Counted from the stretch's first letter, positions 7,463 to 15,131 are shown. The stretch: DNA of 25,402 bases from DATJPD01 sp036394195 (GCA_036394195.1 DASWFO010000296.1:1-25402), one strand, 5' to 3'. Program-made: numbers and translations. Notes: a model not told the origin generated them from the sequence alone.

Positions 7463-7861
7463 GTGTATTTGCTCGACACGAATGTGGTCTCCGAATTGCG
7501 GCGGCCGCGCCCAAGCCGTGCCGTTATAGCTTGGCTCCAAAGCGTGGGTGATGCCGATTTGCACCTGTCCGCCGTGACGCTCGGCGAACTTCAGGCGGGG
7601 GTGGAAATAACCCGGCGACAAGACCCGGAGAAGGCGCGCGAGATCGAGTCCTGGCTGGATCTCGTCACGCAGACTTACAATGTGCTGCCGATGGACGGCG
7701 GCACGTTCCGCATCTGGGGACGGCTGATGCATGGCCGTTCGAATACTCTCATTGAGGATGCAATGATCGCGGCCACCGCGGAGACGCACCGGTTGACGGT
7801 CGTGACCCGGAATGTGCGCGATTTCGAAAAATTCGGCACGACCACACTTAACCCATTCTAA
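7463..7861 (+). CDS. Type II toxin, VapC/FitB-like PIN-domain RNase
   Basis: A 132-residue PIN-domain ribonuclease. The acidic Mg2+-binding residues are in place: D5 (LLDTNVVSE), E42 (TLGELQAG), D99 (LIEDAMIAATA) and D120, with N117 in VVTRNVRDFEKFG. The pattern matches FitB/VapC toxins paired with Phd-type antitoxins. It starts with GTG at 7463 behind a strong GGGGAGG (7451-7457). Its stop codon lies at the edge of a rearranged stretch (the MFS remnant at 7893-7982). Confidence 0.9.
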   Translation: MYLLDTNVVSELRRPRPSRAVIAWLQSVGDADLHLSAVTLGELQAGVEITRRQDPEKAREIESWLDLVTQTYNVLPMDGGTFRIWGRLMHGRSNTLIEDAMIAATAETHRLTVVTRNVRDFEKFGTTTLNPF

Positions 7862-7892
7862 CCGCCGATCGCCGGATGAGGCAGCCTCGGCG

Positions 7893-7982
7893 GCCTCCTT
7901 CTCGGTGTCGTGCTCCTCGGGCGGCCGGACCCGGCGGAACATCGCCAGCAGGGCGACGTCGTAGGGCACCTTGAGGGCGCCG
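7893..7982 (-). pseudogene. Remnant of an MFS transporter 3' end (paralogue of the 15132-16370 gene)
   Basis: Read on the minus strand this encodes GALKVPYDVALLAMFRRV, then RPPEEHDTEKEAAEAA. It is nearly identical to the C-terminus of the intact MFS protein (KVAYDVALLAMFRRVRPPEE). At DNA level 7911-7982 and 15157-15228 match at 66 of 72 bases, in the same orientation. The rest of the transporter is absent: homology stops 3 bp from the LysR stop codon on one side and fades before the toxin gene on the other. No stop equivalent to that of the intact copy is kept. It marks a deletion, duplication or integration junction. Confidence 0.82.
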
Positions 7983-7985
7983 GCC

Positions 7986-8891
7986 TCACGCCTTCAGGCG
8001 GCGCACGTCGTCCGCCGCCTCGGCCAGCAGCCACTTGCGAAAGGTCGTGATTTTCGGAAGCGACGCGGTCGCCCTCGGGCAGACGATCCAATAGCTCTTC
8101 GACAACGGCAGTGCCAGGTCGAACGGCCGCACCAGCCGCTTGTTGAGGAGGTCCCAGGCGGCCAGCGTCGTGCGGGCGAGTGCCATGCCCTGGCCGTCGA
8201 CGGCGGCGTCGATGAGCATGCTGGCGCGGTTCAAGATCGGGCCGCGGGTCAGGTCGGCATCCGCGACCCCGGCCGCGGCTAGCCATTTCGCCCAGCCCTC
8301 CCGGCTGTCGAGATGCAGGAGCGGAAATTTCGTCACGTCGGATGGTCCGCTGACGCGGTTCCGTCCCGAGACCAGCTGCGGACTGCACACCGCGAAGAGT
8401 TGCTCCGAGCACAGCTGCGCGACGTCCAGCCCCGGCCAGTTGCCCTCGCCGTGGCGGACCGCGACGTCGACATCCTCGCGCGCGAAGTCGACGTGATGCA
8501 GGGTCGCCGACACCCTGAGATCGATGGCAGGATGCGCCTCGGCAAACCGCCCAAGCCGATGAACGAGCCACTTGGCGGCGAAGTCGGGCGACGTGCTGAC
8601 CGTCAGGACACCGGCGGTCTGGCGCTGCACCAGGCGCTCGGTCCCGACCGCGATGCGGTCGAGCGCGTCGCGCACCACGATCAGATAGTCGCGGCCGGCT
8701 TCCGTGATGATGAGGCGCTGGCGTTCGCGGTTGAACAGTTTGACGCCAAGCTCGTCCTCGAGCGCTTTGACCTGGTGGCTCACCGCCCCTTGGGTCACGC
8801 ACAGCTCCTCGGCGGCGCGGGTGAAGCTCTCGTGCCGGGCAGCGGCCTCGAAGGCCTTGAGCGCGTTGAGCTGTGGCAGGCGCCGCGGCAT
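7986..8891 (-). CDS. LysR-family transcriptional regulator (GcvA-like)
   Basis: A 301-residue LTTR. The winged HTH (residues about 4-63: LPQLNALKAFEAAARHESFT, then AAEELCVTQGAVSHQVKALE) is of the GcvA type, followed by a periplasmic-binding-like effector domain (about 88-295). ATG at 8891 is preferred over the upstream ATG at 8903 because GAGGGGGG sits just before it, and because the operator at 8903-8915 would otherwise lie inside the gene. It is divergent from the MATE-to-ChrB operon. Matching T-N11-A boxes next to both transcription units point to autoregulation and control of that operon (inference). The effector is unknown. Confidence 0.92.
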   Translation of the reverse strand: MPRRLPQLNALKAFEAAARHESFTRAAEELCVTQGAVSHQVKALEDELGVKLFNRERQRLIITEAGRDYLIVVRDALDRIAVGTERLVQRQTAGVLTVSTSPDFAAKWLVHRLGRFAEAHPAIDLRVSATLHHVDFAREDVDVAVRHGEGNWPGLDVAQLCSEQLFAVCSPQLVSGRNRVSGPSDVTKFPLLHLDSREGWAKWLAAAGVADADLTRGPILNRASMLIDAAVDGQGMALARTTLAAWDLLNKRLVRPFDLALPLSKSYWIVCPRATASLPKITTFRKWLLAEAADDVRRLKA

Positions 8892-8902
8892 CGCCCCCCT
8901 CA

Positions 8903-8930
8903 TGAGAAAATCTCAGGCAGCGTAGAGAAA
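8903..8930. promoter_or_regulatory. LysR-type operator 1 (T-N11-A box plus half-site)
   Basis: TGAGAAAATCTCA (8903-8915) is an inverted repeat with exact T-N11-A spacing. A GAGAAA half-site at 8925-8930 lies 21 bp (two helical turns) from the first GAGAAA. The box sits directly upstream of the LysR ribosome site, as expected for autorepression. Confidence 0.65.
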
Positions 8931-9030
8931 CGATGCTGGGCCGGCAAGCGAGACCTACGGCGATACGCGAGCTATCGCGGGCCCGCTCCCGCCGTTCGTG
9001 CCGGCGACCCGGTCCTTCCGCAGGCGGTCA

Positions 9031-9058
9031 TGAGAAATTCTCAGTCTCGCCCGAGAAA
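9031..9058. promoter_or_regulatory. LysR-type operator 2 (T-N11-A box plus half-site)
   Basis: TGAGAAATTCTCA (9031-9043) is a 13-bp palindrome with T-N11-A spacing. A GAGAAA half-site at 9053-9058 is again 21 bp from the first GAGAAA, and ATGC follows in both copies. With a start near 9100 the palindrome is centred at about -63 and the half-site near -45, the classic recognition and activation positions for LTTRs. Confidence 0.68.
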
Positions 9059-9187
9059 TCATGCGTTGCGCCACGGCGAGGAAAGCGGATAGTTCGCGCT
9101 CAATCGGGCCCTAACGCAGCCGCCCGGTTTCCCGAAGACGCTCCGTCCAAGCGCTGCTCCAGTCCCTCCACGGGGGCAGGAGTGCCA

Positions 9188-10630
9188 ATGAGCAACGGAA
9201 GCGCTTCAATCGCCCAGGCTGGACCAGCAAGCCCCGCACCGACGCCGGGAGCTTCGCGGACGCGTCTCCTTCTCGAAGGGCCCATCGTCTCGACGCTGCT
9301 GCGCCTCGCCGCACCCAACGTGGTGGTGAACGTCGTGCTCATCGCCGTCACCGCGACGGTCGACGCCCATTTCGTGGGGCAGGTGGGGTCAGGCGCCCTG
9401 GCCGGCCTGTCCCTCGTTTTTCCGCTGATCATGCTCATGCAGCAGATGGCCAACTCGAGCATGGGCGGCGCCATCGCGTCGGCCGTCGCCCGGGCCATCG
9501 GTGCCGGCCGTCATGCGGATGCCTCGGCGCTGGTCGTCCACGGTGTCGTCGTCGCGGCCGGAATGGCCGCGATCTTCGCGTCGGTCGTGCTGATCGGCGG
9601 TCCGGCCATCTATGAGCTGATGGGCGGTGCCGGCGAGTCGCACGCGGCCGCTCTTGAATATTCGAACGCGATCTTTGCCGGGGCGTTCGCCTATTGGCTG
9701 CTCAGCACCTTGACCAGCGTCGTGCGCGGCGCCGGCCAGGCGGCCGTGTTGGCGGTGGTCTATCTGGCGGCTGAGGCCTTGCACATCTTGCTGGTGCCGG
9801 TCCTCATGTTTGGCATCGGGCCCCTGCCGCCGCTCGGCATCACCGGCGCCGGCATCGCGACGGTCGCGTCGTTTACCGCGTCGAGCGCAGTCCTCGCCTG
9901 GTACATCGCCTCCGGGCGGACCGCCATCAGGCTCTCGCTGCGCGGCGTGCGACTCAGCCGGCGGCTGTTCGTCGAGATCCTGCGCGTCGGCGCTCCAATG
10001 TCGTTCCAGCCCATCCTCAACAACCTGGCACTCGCCACGCTCACCGGGTTCGTTGGCGCCCTGGGCGCCGCGGAGCTCGCCGGCTTCGGCGCCGCCGTGC
10101 GTCTCGAGTACCTGATCTACCCGTTGGCGTTCGGTCTCGGCGCCGGAGTGCTGGCGATGGTCGGCACGAATATCGGCGCGGGAAACCGGCTGCGCGCCAC
10201 GCGGATCGCCTGGACTGGTGCCGCCCTCGCTGGCTGTGTGACCGGTTGTCTCGGGGTGTTTGGCGTGATGGCGCCGGATGTCTGGACGGCCTTCTTCACC
10301 GCCACACCGGAGGTCCGCGCGCTCGCGGCCGGTTATCTCGTCATCGTCAGTCTGACCTATCCGTTCCTCGGGCTCGGCCTCACCTTGGGAACGGCCTGCC
10401 AGGCCGCCGGCCGGCCGCTGTGGCCGCTGCTCGGCATTGCGAGCCGGGCACTGGTTGTCGCCGCCGGCGGATGGATCGTGATCCATCTGACGGGAGCCGG
10501 CGTGACCGGCCTCGCGTTCGTCGCCGCCTCCGGCATGACGGTGTACGGCGCCAGCCTCGTTCTCGCGGTCAAGTCCGGAGCTTGGCTGCCCCCACGCGCG
10601 CCGATGAGCCCGGCTGCGGCCAAACCCTAG
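9188..10630 (+). CDS. MATE-family efflux transporter
   Basis: A 480-residue polytopic membrane protein, about 12 helices in two similar halves, of the multidrug and toxic compound extrusion family. Family signatures include ILEGPIVSTLLRLAAPNVVV-like entry (here LLEGPIVSTLLRLAAPN), the VDAHFVGQVGSGALAGLSL loop after helix 1, and the second-half repeat RVGAPMSFQPILNNLALATL. Start: ATG at 9188 with AGGAG 5 bp upstream. The first 30 residues are Ala/Pro-rich and cytoplasmic. It is the first gene of the LysR-controlled unit and probably exports the toxic compound that the regulator senses (inference). Confidence 0.92.
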   Translation: MSNGSASIAQAGPASPAPTPGASRTRLLLEGPIVSTLLRLAAPNVVVNVVLIAVTATVDAHFVGQVGSGALAGLSLVFPLIMLMQQMANSSMGGAIASAVARAIGAGRHADASALVVHGVVVAAGMAAIFASVVLIGGPAIYELMGGAGESHAAALEYSNAIFAGAFAYWLLSTLTSVVRGAGQAAVLAVVYLAAEALHILLVPVLMFGIGPLPPLGITGAGIATVASFTASSAVLAWYIASGRTAIRLSLRGVRLSRRLFVEILRVGAPMSFQPILNNLALATLTGFVGALGAAELAGFGAAVRLEYLIYPLAFGLGAGVLAMVGTNIGAGNRLRATRIAWTGAALAGCVTGCLGVFGVMAPDVWTAFFTATPEVRALAAGYLVIVSLTYPFLGLGLTLGTACQAAGRPLWPLLGIASRALVVAAGGWIVIHLTGAGVTGLAFVAASGMTVYGASLVLAVKSGAWLPPRAPMSPAAAKP

Positions 10631-10668
10631 CTCAGTTTCTGTTTCACTCGATTCTGCAGGAGAGAACG

Positions 10669-11409
10669 ATGATCGCTCGATTGCCCGGCCTATCGCAGCT
10701 CTTTTGCGGGATACGGCGGCCCCTGTTCGCCGGTTTCCTGGCACTCGCGACCGGAACCGCGAGCGCCGCCGGTGCCGAGCTCAAAGTCGTGACCCGCACG
10801 GAGGTCGCGCCGGTGCTCAGCTCGCTCGCGCCGCAGATTGAGCATCTCACCGGATCAAAGGTCGTGGTCGACATCGCCGGTCCGGGTGCTTATGGCCGTC
10901 GGCTCGGCGAGGCGTTCGACGTGGCGATCGTTGACGAATGGACGGCCGAGACGCTGATCAAACAGGGCAAAGTCGCGGCCGACGGGCTCACGTGCCTGGC
11001 CTGGACGGGTCTCGGCATGGCGGCGCGTACCGGCGTGAAGAAGCCCGATATCGGCACCGTGGACGGATTGCGACGCACGTTGCTCGCCGCGCGCTCCATC
11101 GCCTTCACTGGCGACGATCACAGCGGTTCGGAGTTTCGGGCGCTGCTTTGGCAGCTTGGCATTGCCGAGCAGGTCGAGACCAAGCTGGTCGACAGCGGCA
11201 ATCACCACCCGCTGAAGGTGGTGGCGCACGGGTCCGCCGATCTCGCCATTGCGTGGCAAAGCGAGATCATCGCGGCACCCGGCATCCAGGCGGCGGATAT
11301 TTTGCCGGCCGAGGTGCAGCATTACATGGCGTTCTTCGCTGCCTCGAGCAGCGAACCGGCAGAACCGGCTGCCGCCAAACGGCTGAATTGCCTTTCTCAC
11401 CTCCCCTGA
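10669..11409 (+). CDS. ModA-like periplasmic substrate-binding protein, C-terminus frameshifted
   Basis: A 246-residue type-2 periplasmic binding protein related to molybdate-binding ModA. It has a Sec signal (residues about 1-34, cut after GTASA) and starts at ATG 10669 behind AGGAGAG. The body carries LKVVTRTEVAPVLSSLAPQI and DVAIVDEWTAETLIKQGKV, of the 'stand-alone ModA-like' type. The reading ends AAKRLNCLSHLP and stops. Removing one A in the AA at 11386-11387 restores the family's usual ending RLIAFLTSPEGVKALRLVAV, running to a TAG at 11459-11461. The intact sense of those 24 codons shows a recent 1-bp insertion or a sequencing error. No ABC permease or ATPase accompanies it, so its partner is unknown. 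Confidence 0.85.
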   Translation: MIARLPGLSQLFCGIRRPLFAGFLALATGTASAAGAELKVVTRTEVAPVLSSLAPQIEHLTGSKVVVDIAGPGAYGRRLGEAFDVAIVDEWTAETLIKQGKVAADGLTCLAWTGLGMAARTGVKKPDIGTVDGLRRTLLAARSIAFTGDDHSGSEFRALLWQLGIAEQVETKLVDSGNHHPLKVVAHGSADLAIAWQSEIIAAPGIQAADILPAEVQHYMAFFAASSSEPAEPAAAKRLNCLSHLP

Positions 11410-11461
11410 GGGCGTCAAGGCGCTCCGCTTGGTCGCTGTGGACATATCCGTCACGGAATAG
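11386..11461 (+). pseudogene. Out-of-frame C-terminal tail of the ModA-like gene
   Basis: In the frame shifted by one base from the ModA-like gene, this stretch reads IAFLTSPEGVKALRLVAVDI then SVTE and stops at TAG 11459-11461. IAFLTSPEG is the standard last-helix motif of ModA-type proteins. It therefore belongs to the gene that ends prematurely at 11409. Confidence 0.8.
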
Positions 11462-11490
11462 CAGTTGCTCTAATGAAAGGCAGTTACCCC

Positions 11491-12465
11491 ATGTCGGACC
11501 TCGCTTCAGAATCCGATGCGCCCCTACGGATCGTCGATTTCCACAACCATTTCGTCGGCCCGTCGTTTACGCTCAGGACACTCGCCCGCGTTCCGCAGGC
11601 GCAGCGCGCCTTCTGGGAGGATGTTAACCGCCAGCTGACGGATCGAACCGCGCTGATCTCGTCGATCGAGGGCAGCGGAATCGGCGCACGGGTCATCAGC
11701 ACGCCGATGGAGTTTATTGCGGACGCTGACGGCGCCGTGGCACCCGACATCGTCCCGCGTATTAACGACGCCGTCGCCGCGCTCGTCGGCCAATATCCCG
11801 GCCGCCTCTATGGCCTCGCGACGGTGGACGCCTATAGCGGTGAAGCGGGAGCGCGCGAGCTTACGCGCGCAGTCAAGGAGCTCGGATTGCGCGGCGTTTT
11901 CGTCGAGAGCGCCAAGAGAGGCCTCTTGCCCGACGCGCGCGAGGCGCGGCCGACCTTCGCCGCCGCCGCGGCCGTTGGCGTGCCCGTATTCTTGCATCCG
12001 ATCGAGGATCCGCAGCTCTACGAGCGCTTTAAGAAATACGGTCGGCTCGGCATGCGCCTCACGCGCGGCACGATCAACGCGGCGGCGATCTTCGCGCTGC
12101 TGGAAAGCGGAATGTTTGAGGAAATACCGAATTTGCGCGTCGTGGTGACCGCTCTCGCGCTTGGCGGCCTGCTGCTCGCCGGCAGCGTCGGTGATGGTTG
12201 GCGGTTGCGCAAGGACACGCCGCCGGCCATGCGCCGGCACGTTTATGTCGACACAACAGGACTTCATCCGGTGGTCGTGCGCACGGCTATCGATCTCCTT
12301 GGTGCCGACCATGTGTTGTTCGGTTCGGACTGGCCGGTCGTGAGGGAGACCTCGGTGCCGGCGCGGATGCGTGCGACGTTCGCTGCGTGCGATCTCGATC
12401 CGGCGACCCGGCAGCTGATCGCGAGCGAAAACGCTCTAAAGCTCCTGGGCGGAGGCGTGCAATGA
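11491..12465 (+). CDS. Amidohydrolase-2 (ACMSD-like) family protein, catalytic His missing
   Basis: A 324-residue TIM-barrel protein of the amidohydrolase-2 group (decarboxylases and lactonases such as ACMSD). Three metal-site elements are present: DFHNH (H18, H20), FLHPIEDP (H169) and FGSDWP (D280). The strand that normally reads VVxTHxGG reads VVVTALALGG (220-226), so the catalytic His that follows the Thr is absent. Activity is therefore doubtful or altered. ATG at 11491 is used; an upstream in-frame ATG at 11473 has no ribosome site. The 3' end overlaps the next start (ATGA). Confidence 0.87.
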   Translation: MSDLASESDAPLRIVDFHNHFVGPSFTLRTLARVPQAQRAFWEDVNRQLTDRTALISSIEGSGIGARVISTPMEFIADADGAVAPDIVPRINDAVAALVGQYPGRLYGLATVDAYSGEAGARELTRAVKELGLRGVFVESAKRGLLPDAREARPTFAAAAAVGVPVFLHPIEDPQLYERFKKYGRLGMRLTRGTINAAAIFALLESGMFEEIPNLRVVVTALALGGLLLAGSVGDGWRLRKDTPPAMRRHVYVDTTGLHPVVVRTAIDLLGADHVLFGSDWPVVRETSVPARMRATFAACDLDPATRQLIASENALKLLGGGVQ

Positions 12466-13436
12466 ACACGGCTGATATCCTGCCACCTGCCTCGGACACC
12501 CTTATGAGCAACGACCCGCTCCGGCACGTTGGATACATCACTCTCCCCTCGCATACGGGAAAGGGCGGCTTTGACCACGCCGCCGCCCATGCGGCCAGCG
12601 GCCACGTCTATGTTGCCCACACTGCGAACGACGCGGTGGACGTCTTCGATCCGGCATCGGGAAAACATCTGTTCTCGATTCCCGGGCTGCCCGGGGTCGC
12701 TGGCGTCCTGGTCAGCGACGAGTCGCAATTGATCATCGCTTCGGCCCGCGCCGAGAACACCATCGGCGTCTTTGCCCCGGGGCCTAATCCGCAAGTGCGC
12801 AAGGTCGCGGTCGGCCTGCGGCCCAACGGACTCGCCTACGATCCAAAACGAGGCCTGATCCTCGTCGCCAACGTCGGCGATCCTGCCGTGCCGGGCTCGT
12901 ACACGCTGTCGATGGTCGACCTGGAGGCACGGCGGATGCGGACGGCGATCCCGGTCGCCGGGCGCACGCGGTGGGCGCTCTACGATCCCGAGGCCGACGC
13001 CTTCTACGTCAATATCTCCGACCCGCCGCAGATCGTGATCGTCGACGCGCGCGATCCGCAGCGTGTCGCTCGCGTGTTCGCCATCCCGGCGGCTGGCCCG
13101 CACGGGCTCGACCTCGATGTCGGCACGCACCGGCTCTTCTGCGCCTGTGATGCCAAGACGCTGGTCGCGCTCGATGCCGATTCAGGCAGGATCATGAGCC
13201 AGCAGCCGCTCAGCGGCGTACCGGATGTGGTCTTCTTCAACCGCCAGCGCCAGCAGCTCTATGTCGCTATCGGCGATCCGGGCGTCATCGACGTCTTTGA
13301 CACGGCGACGATGGAGCGTGTCGGCGGCGTGACGACGGAGAAGGGAGCGCATACGACCGCGCTGGCCCCGGCGGGCGACCGCGTTTACGCGTTTCTGCCG
13401 GCGACCCATCGCGTGGCGGTCTACCAGGTGAGCTAG
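12462..13436 (+). CDS. Cytoplasmic YncE/SMP-30-like beta-propeller protein
   Basis: A 324-residue beta-propeller with repeats of the type HVYVAHTANDAVDVFD, LILVANVGDP and QLYVAIGDPGVIDVFD, as in the YncE/40-residue YVTN group. No signal peptide is visible, so it is probably cytoplasmic, unlike the secreted relative at 18092-19069. GGAGG at 12451-12455 drives ATG 12462, which overlaps the amidohydrolase stop by 4 bp. These folds serve as binding scaffolds or lactonase-like enzymes. The function here is unknown; the tight coupling suggests it works with the amidohydrolase (inference). Confidence 0.85.
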   Translation: MNTADILPPASDTLMSNDPLRHVGYITLPSHTGKGGFDHAAAHAASGHVYVAHTANDAVDVFDPASGKHLFSIPGLPGVAGVLVSDESQLIIASARAENTIGVFAPGPNPQVRKVAVGLRPNGLAYDPKRGLILVANVGDPAVPGSYTLSMVDLEARRMRTAIPVAGRTRWALYDPEADAFYVNISDPPQIVIVDARDPQRVARVFAIPAAGPHGLDLDVGTHRLFCACDAKTLVALDADSGRIMSQQPLSGVPDVVFFNRQRQQLYVAIGDPGVIDVFDTATMERVGGVTTEKGAHTTALAPAGDRVYAFLPATHRVAVYQVS

Positions 13437-13464
13437 CTCAATTTTCATTCCGAAGGAGACAACC

Positions 13465-13905
13465 ATGAAGTGGATAACCCGTGAAAAGGCCCGCGTCGAC
13501 CGCATCGCCTGCCCGTGGCTGATCAGCCGCTTCATCGACAGGCAACCCGAATTCTTGTTCGTGCCCGCCGACCAGGTGATGGCTGTGGCCGAGCGCGAAC
13601 AGGCGATTCCCTACGATGTTCCCAAAGTCGAGCTGGGGCATCATGGCGATCACTGTTCGTTCGATGCGTTCCTCGTAAAATACAAGCTCGACGATCCAGC
13701 GCTCCACAAGCTGGCGTTGATCGTGCGCGGCGCCGATACCTCGCAACGTGAGCTGACGCCGGAATCGGCGGGCCTCTACGCGTACGCGACGGGCTTCCAG
13801 GCCACCAGCAAGGATGATTTCGACAACATGGCGCGGCAATTCCCGGCGTATGACGCGCTCTACGCCTATTGCGGCGGCCAAAGCCAACAATCGCCGCGGC
13901 GCTAG
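13465..13905 (+). CDS. Chromate resistance protein ChrB-like (C-terminal domain)
   Basis: A 146-residue protein matching the ChrB domain: KWITREKARVDRIACPWLIS at the N-terminus, followed by RFIDRQPEFLFVP. A His/Cys-rich turn GHHGDHC (58-64) may bind metal. Full-length ChrB is about 310 residues with a regulatory N-terminal half; only the C-terminal half is encoded, as in many stand-alone members. No chrA chromate pump is in the window. Start: ATG with GAAGGAG upstream, 28 bp after the propeller gene. It ends the LysR-linked operon. Chromate resistance cannot be assumed without chrA; a general oxyanion or redox-stress role is possible. Confidence 0.87.
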   Translation: MKWITREKARVDRIACPWLISRFIDRQPEFLFVPADQVMAVAEREQAIPYDVPKVELGHHGDHCSFDAFLVKYKLDDPALHKLALIVRGADTSQRELTPESAGLYAYATGFQATSKDDFDNMARQFPAYDALYAYCGGQSQQSPRR

Positions 13906-13969
13906 CGTCGATTTCGGGAGAACGGCGGCTCGAGGTCAAGCCTGCGGGTCAGGCGCGCGTCCCACCGCC

Positions 13970-14953
13970 TCATTCGATCACCTCATCGGTCCGCGCGAGC
14001 AGCGTGGGTGGCACGGCGAGGCCGAGGGCCTTCGCGGTATTCAGGTTTATGACCAGCTCGAACTTGGTGGGTAACTGGATCGGAAGGTCGCCCGGCTTCT
14101 CTCCTCTAAGGATCCGGCCGGTGTAGACGCCGGCTTGGCGATACGCATCTGTGAGACTGCTCCCGTAGCTCATAAGGCCACCGGAAACGACGTACTCGCG
14201 CCATGGAAAGACGGCGGGCACGGCATAACGCGCCGCCAATCCGACAATTTGACCGCGCCGGCCGGTGAAATCCGGCCCGGCACTGACGACCAGCGCTTCG
14301 ATCCGCTTTTCCGCAAGAGTGGCAAAGGCCGCGTCCAAGGCGCCTTCGCTGGTGACGTGCAGGATCTGCACCTTCTGCCCGTACTTCCGCTCCGCCTCTC
14401 GGGTGTCGCCCGGATCGGGCGTGACGGTCGGATTGGTGGGACTCACGAAGATGCCGATCCGCACGGCCCCGGGCAGCACCTCATGCAACAGCTCCAGATG
14501 TTTGGCATACAGCATGGACGCGAAGAGCCCGACACCCGTCACGTTGCCGCCGGGCTTGTTCAGGCTCGCCACAAGTCCGGTTTTGACCGGATCATCGGCC
14601 AAAACGACGATCGGAATCACCGAGGTTGCTGCCTTTGCCGCTACGGCTGGCGGCGGGCCGCCAAGCGCCGCGATAACCACGGCGCGCCGGGCGACAAGAT
14701 CAGCGGCTAGAGCCGGCAGACGTTCCTCCCGGCCTTCGGCCCAGCGATAGTCGAGCGCAACGTTCTTGCCTTCTGCGTAACCGGTTTCAGCGAGGCCCCG
14801 TACGAACGCAGGTACGAAATTGGCGTATGGCTGAGGGGATGCCTGACTTAGGAATCCGACGATTGGAAGTGCTGGCTGTTGTGCTAGGGCGGCCGGAGCA
14901 CGTACGACCGCAGCGGCGCCCAGCAATCCCATAAAATGGCGCCGCCTGAGCAT
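13970..14953 (-). CDS. ABC_sub_bind (PF04392) solute-binding protein, orphan
   Basis: A 327-residue periplasmic binding protein of the type-1 fold often labelled tryptophan/tyrosine ABC binding protein. The leader MLRRRHFMGLLGAAAVV ending APAALAQQP looks like a Tat/Sec signal. The core PIVGFLSQASPQPY, AGKNV-like YAEGKNVALDYRWAEG and GLVASLNKPGGNVTGV are diagnostic. These proteins occur in large orphan families in Bradyrhizobium-like bacteria. No permease or ATPase is adjacent. It converges on the ChrB-like gene. Its upstream gap holds a perfect 18-bp palindrome at 15084-15101. Confidence 0.9.
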   Translation of the reverse strand: MLRRRHFMGLLGAAAVVRAPAALAQQPALPIVGFLSQASPQPYANFVPAFVRGLAETGYAEGKNVALDYRWAEGREERLPALAADLVARRAVVIAALGGPPPAVAAKAATSVIPIVVLADDPVKTGLVASLNKPGGNVTGVGLFASMLYAKHLELLHEVLPGAVRIGIFVSPTNPTVTPDPGDTREAERKYGQKVQILHVTSEGALDAAFATLAEKRIEALVVSAGPDFTGRRGQIVGLAARYAVPAVFPWREYVVSGGLMSYGSSLTDAYRQAGVYTGRILRGEKPGDLPIQLPTKFELVINLNTAKALGLAVPPTLLARTDEVIE

Positions 14954-15083
14954 TTAACTACCTCATGGGCGATGACGAGGCAGGGACGGTGAACGGCGCG
15001 CTGGAAGTATTGGGGCGAGGTTTTCGCGATGGCCCGTCGACCCGCCTGCCCATACTACTCTATCAGGACTTTGCCACCCATTG

Positions 15084-15101
15084 CTGTGAAGCGCTTCACA
15101 G
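15084..15101. promoter_or_regulatory. Perfect 18-bp palindrome, LacI-family-like operator candidate
   Basis: CTGTGAAGCGCTTCACAG is a perfect 18-bp palindrome with the central CG and GAAGCGCTTC core seen in LacI/GalR operators. It lies 131 bp upstream of the ABC_sub_bind start and 31 bp beyond the MFS stop. As RNA it could fold as a 7-bp stem with a GCGC loop, but no T-run follows, so a terminator is less likely. The rest of the 14954-15131 gap shows nothing else clear. Confidence 0.45.
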
Positions 15102-15131
15102 GCGTCTGCGCCCGCGGCTCGGCGGGCCGCC

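Larger units (their letters stand above)
8892..9187. promoter_or_regulatory. Divergent LysR/MATE control region
   Basis: A 296-bp non-coding gap. It holds two LysR-type operators (8903-8930 and 9031-9058) and a GCGATA/TATCGC inverted repeat (8960-8965 / 8973-8978). A sigma-70-like promoter, TTGCGC (9066-9071), 16 bp, GATAGT (9088-9093), would start transcription near 9100. An AGGAG (9178-9182) lies 5 bp before the MATE ATG. I see no coding signal: the reading frame open across it has no start with a ribosome site before 9188. Confidence 0.55.

Noticed and set aside
13940..13954. GCCTG-CGGGT-CAGGC hairpin between the convergent ChrB-like and ABC_sub_bind genes as a terminator
   Set aside because: The stem is only 5 bp and no T-run follows on either strand.
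13869..14126. An 85-codon plus-strand reading frame (HSITSSVRASSVGG...)
   Set aside because: It lies antisense to the ABC_sub_bind gene. This peptide type recurs as a shadow of that gene family, so it is not a gene.
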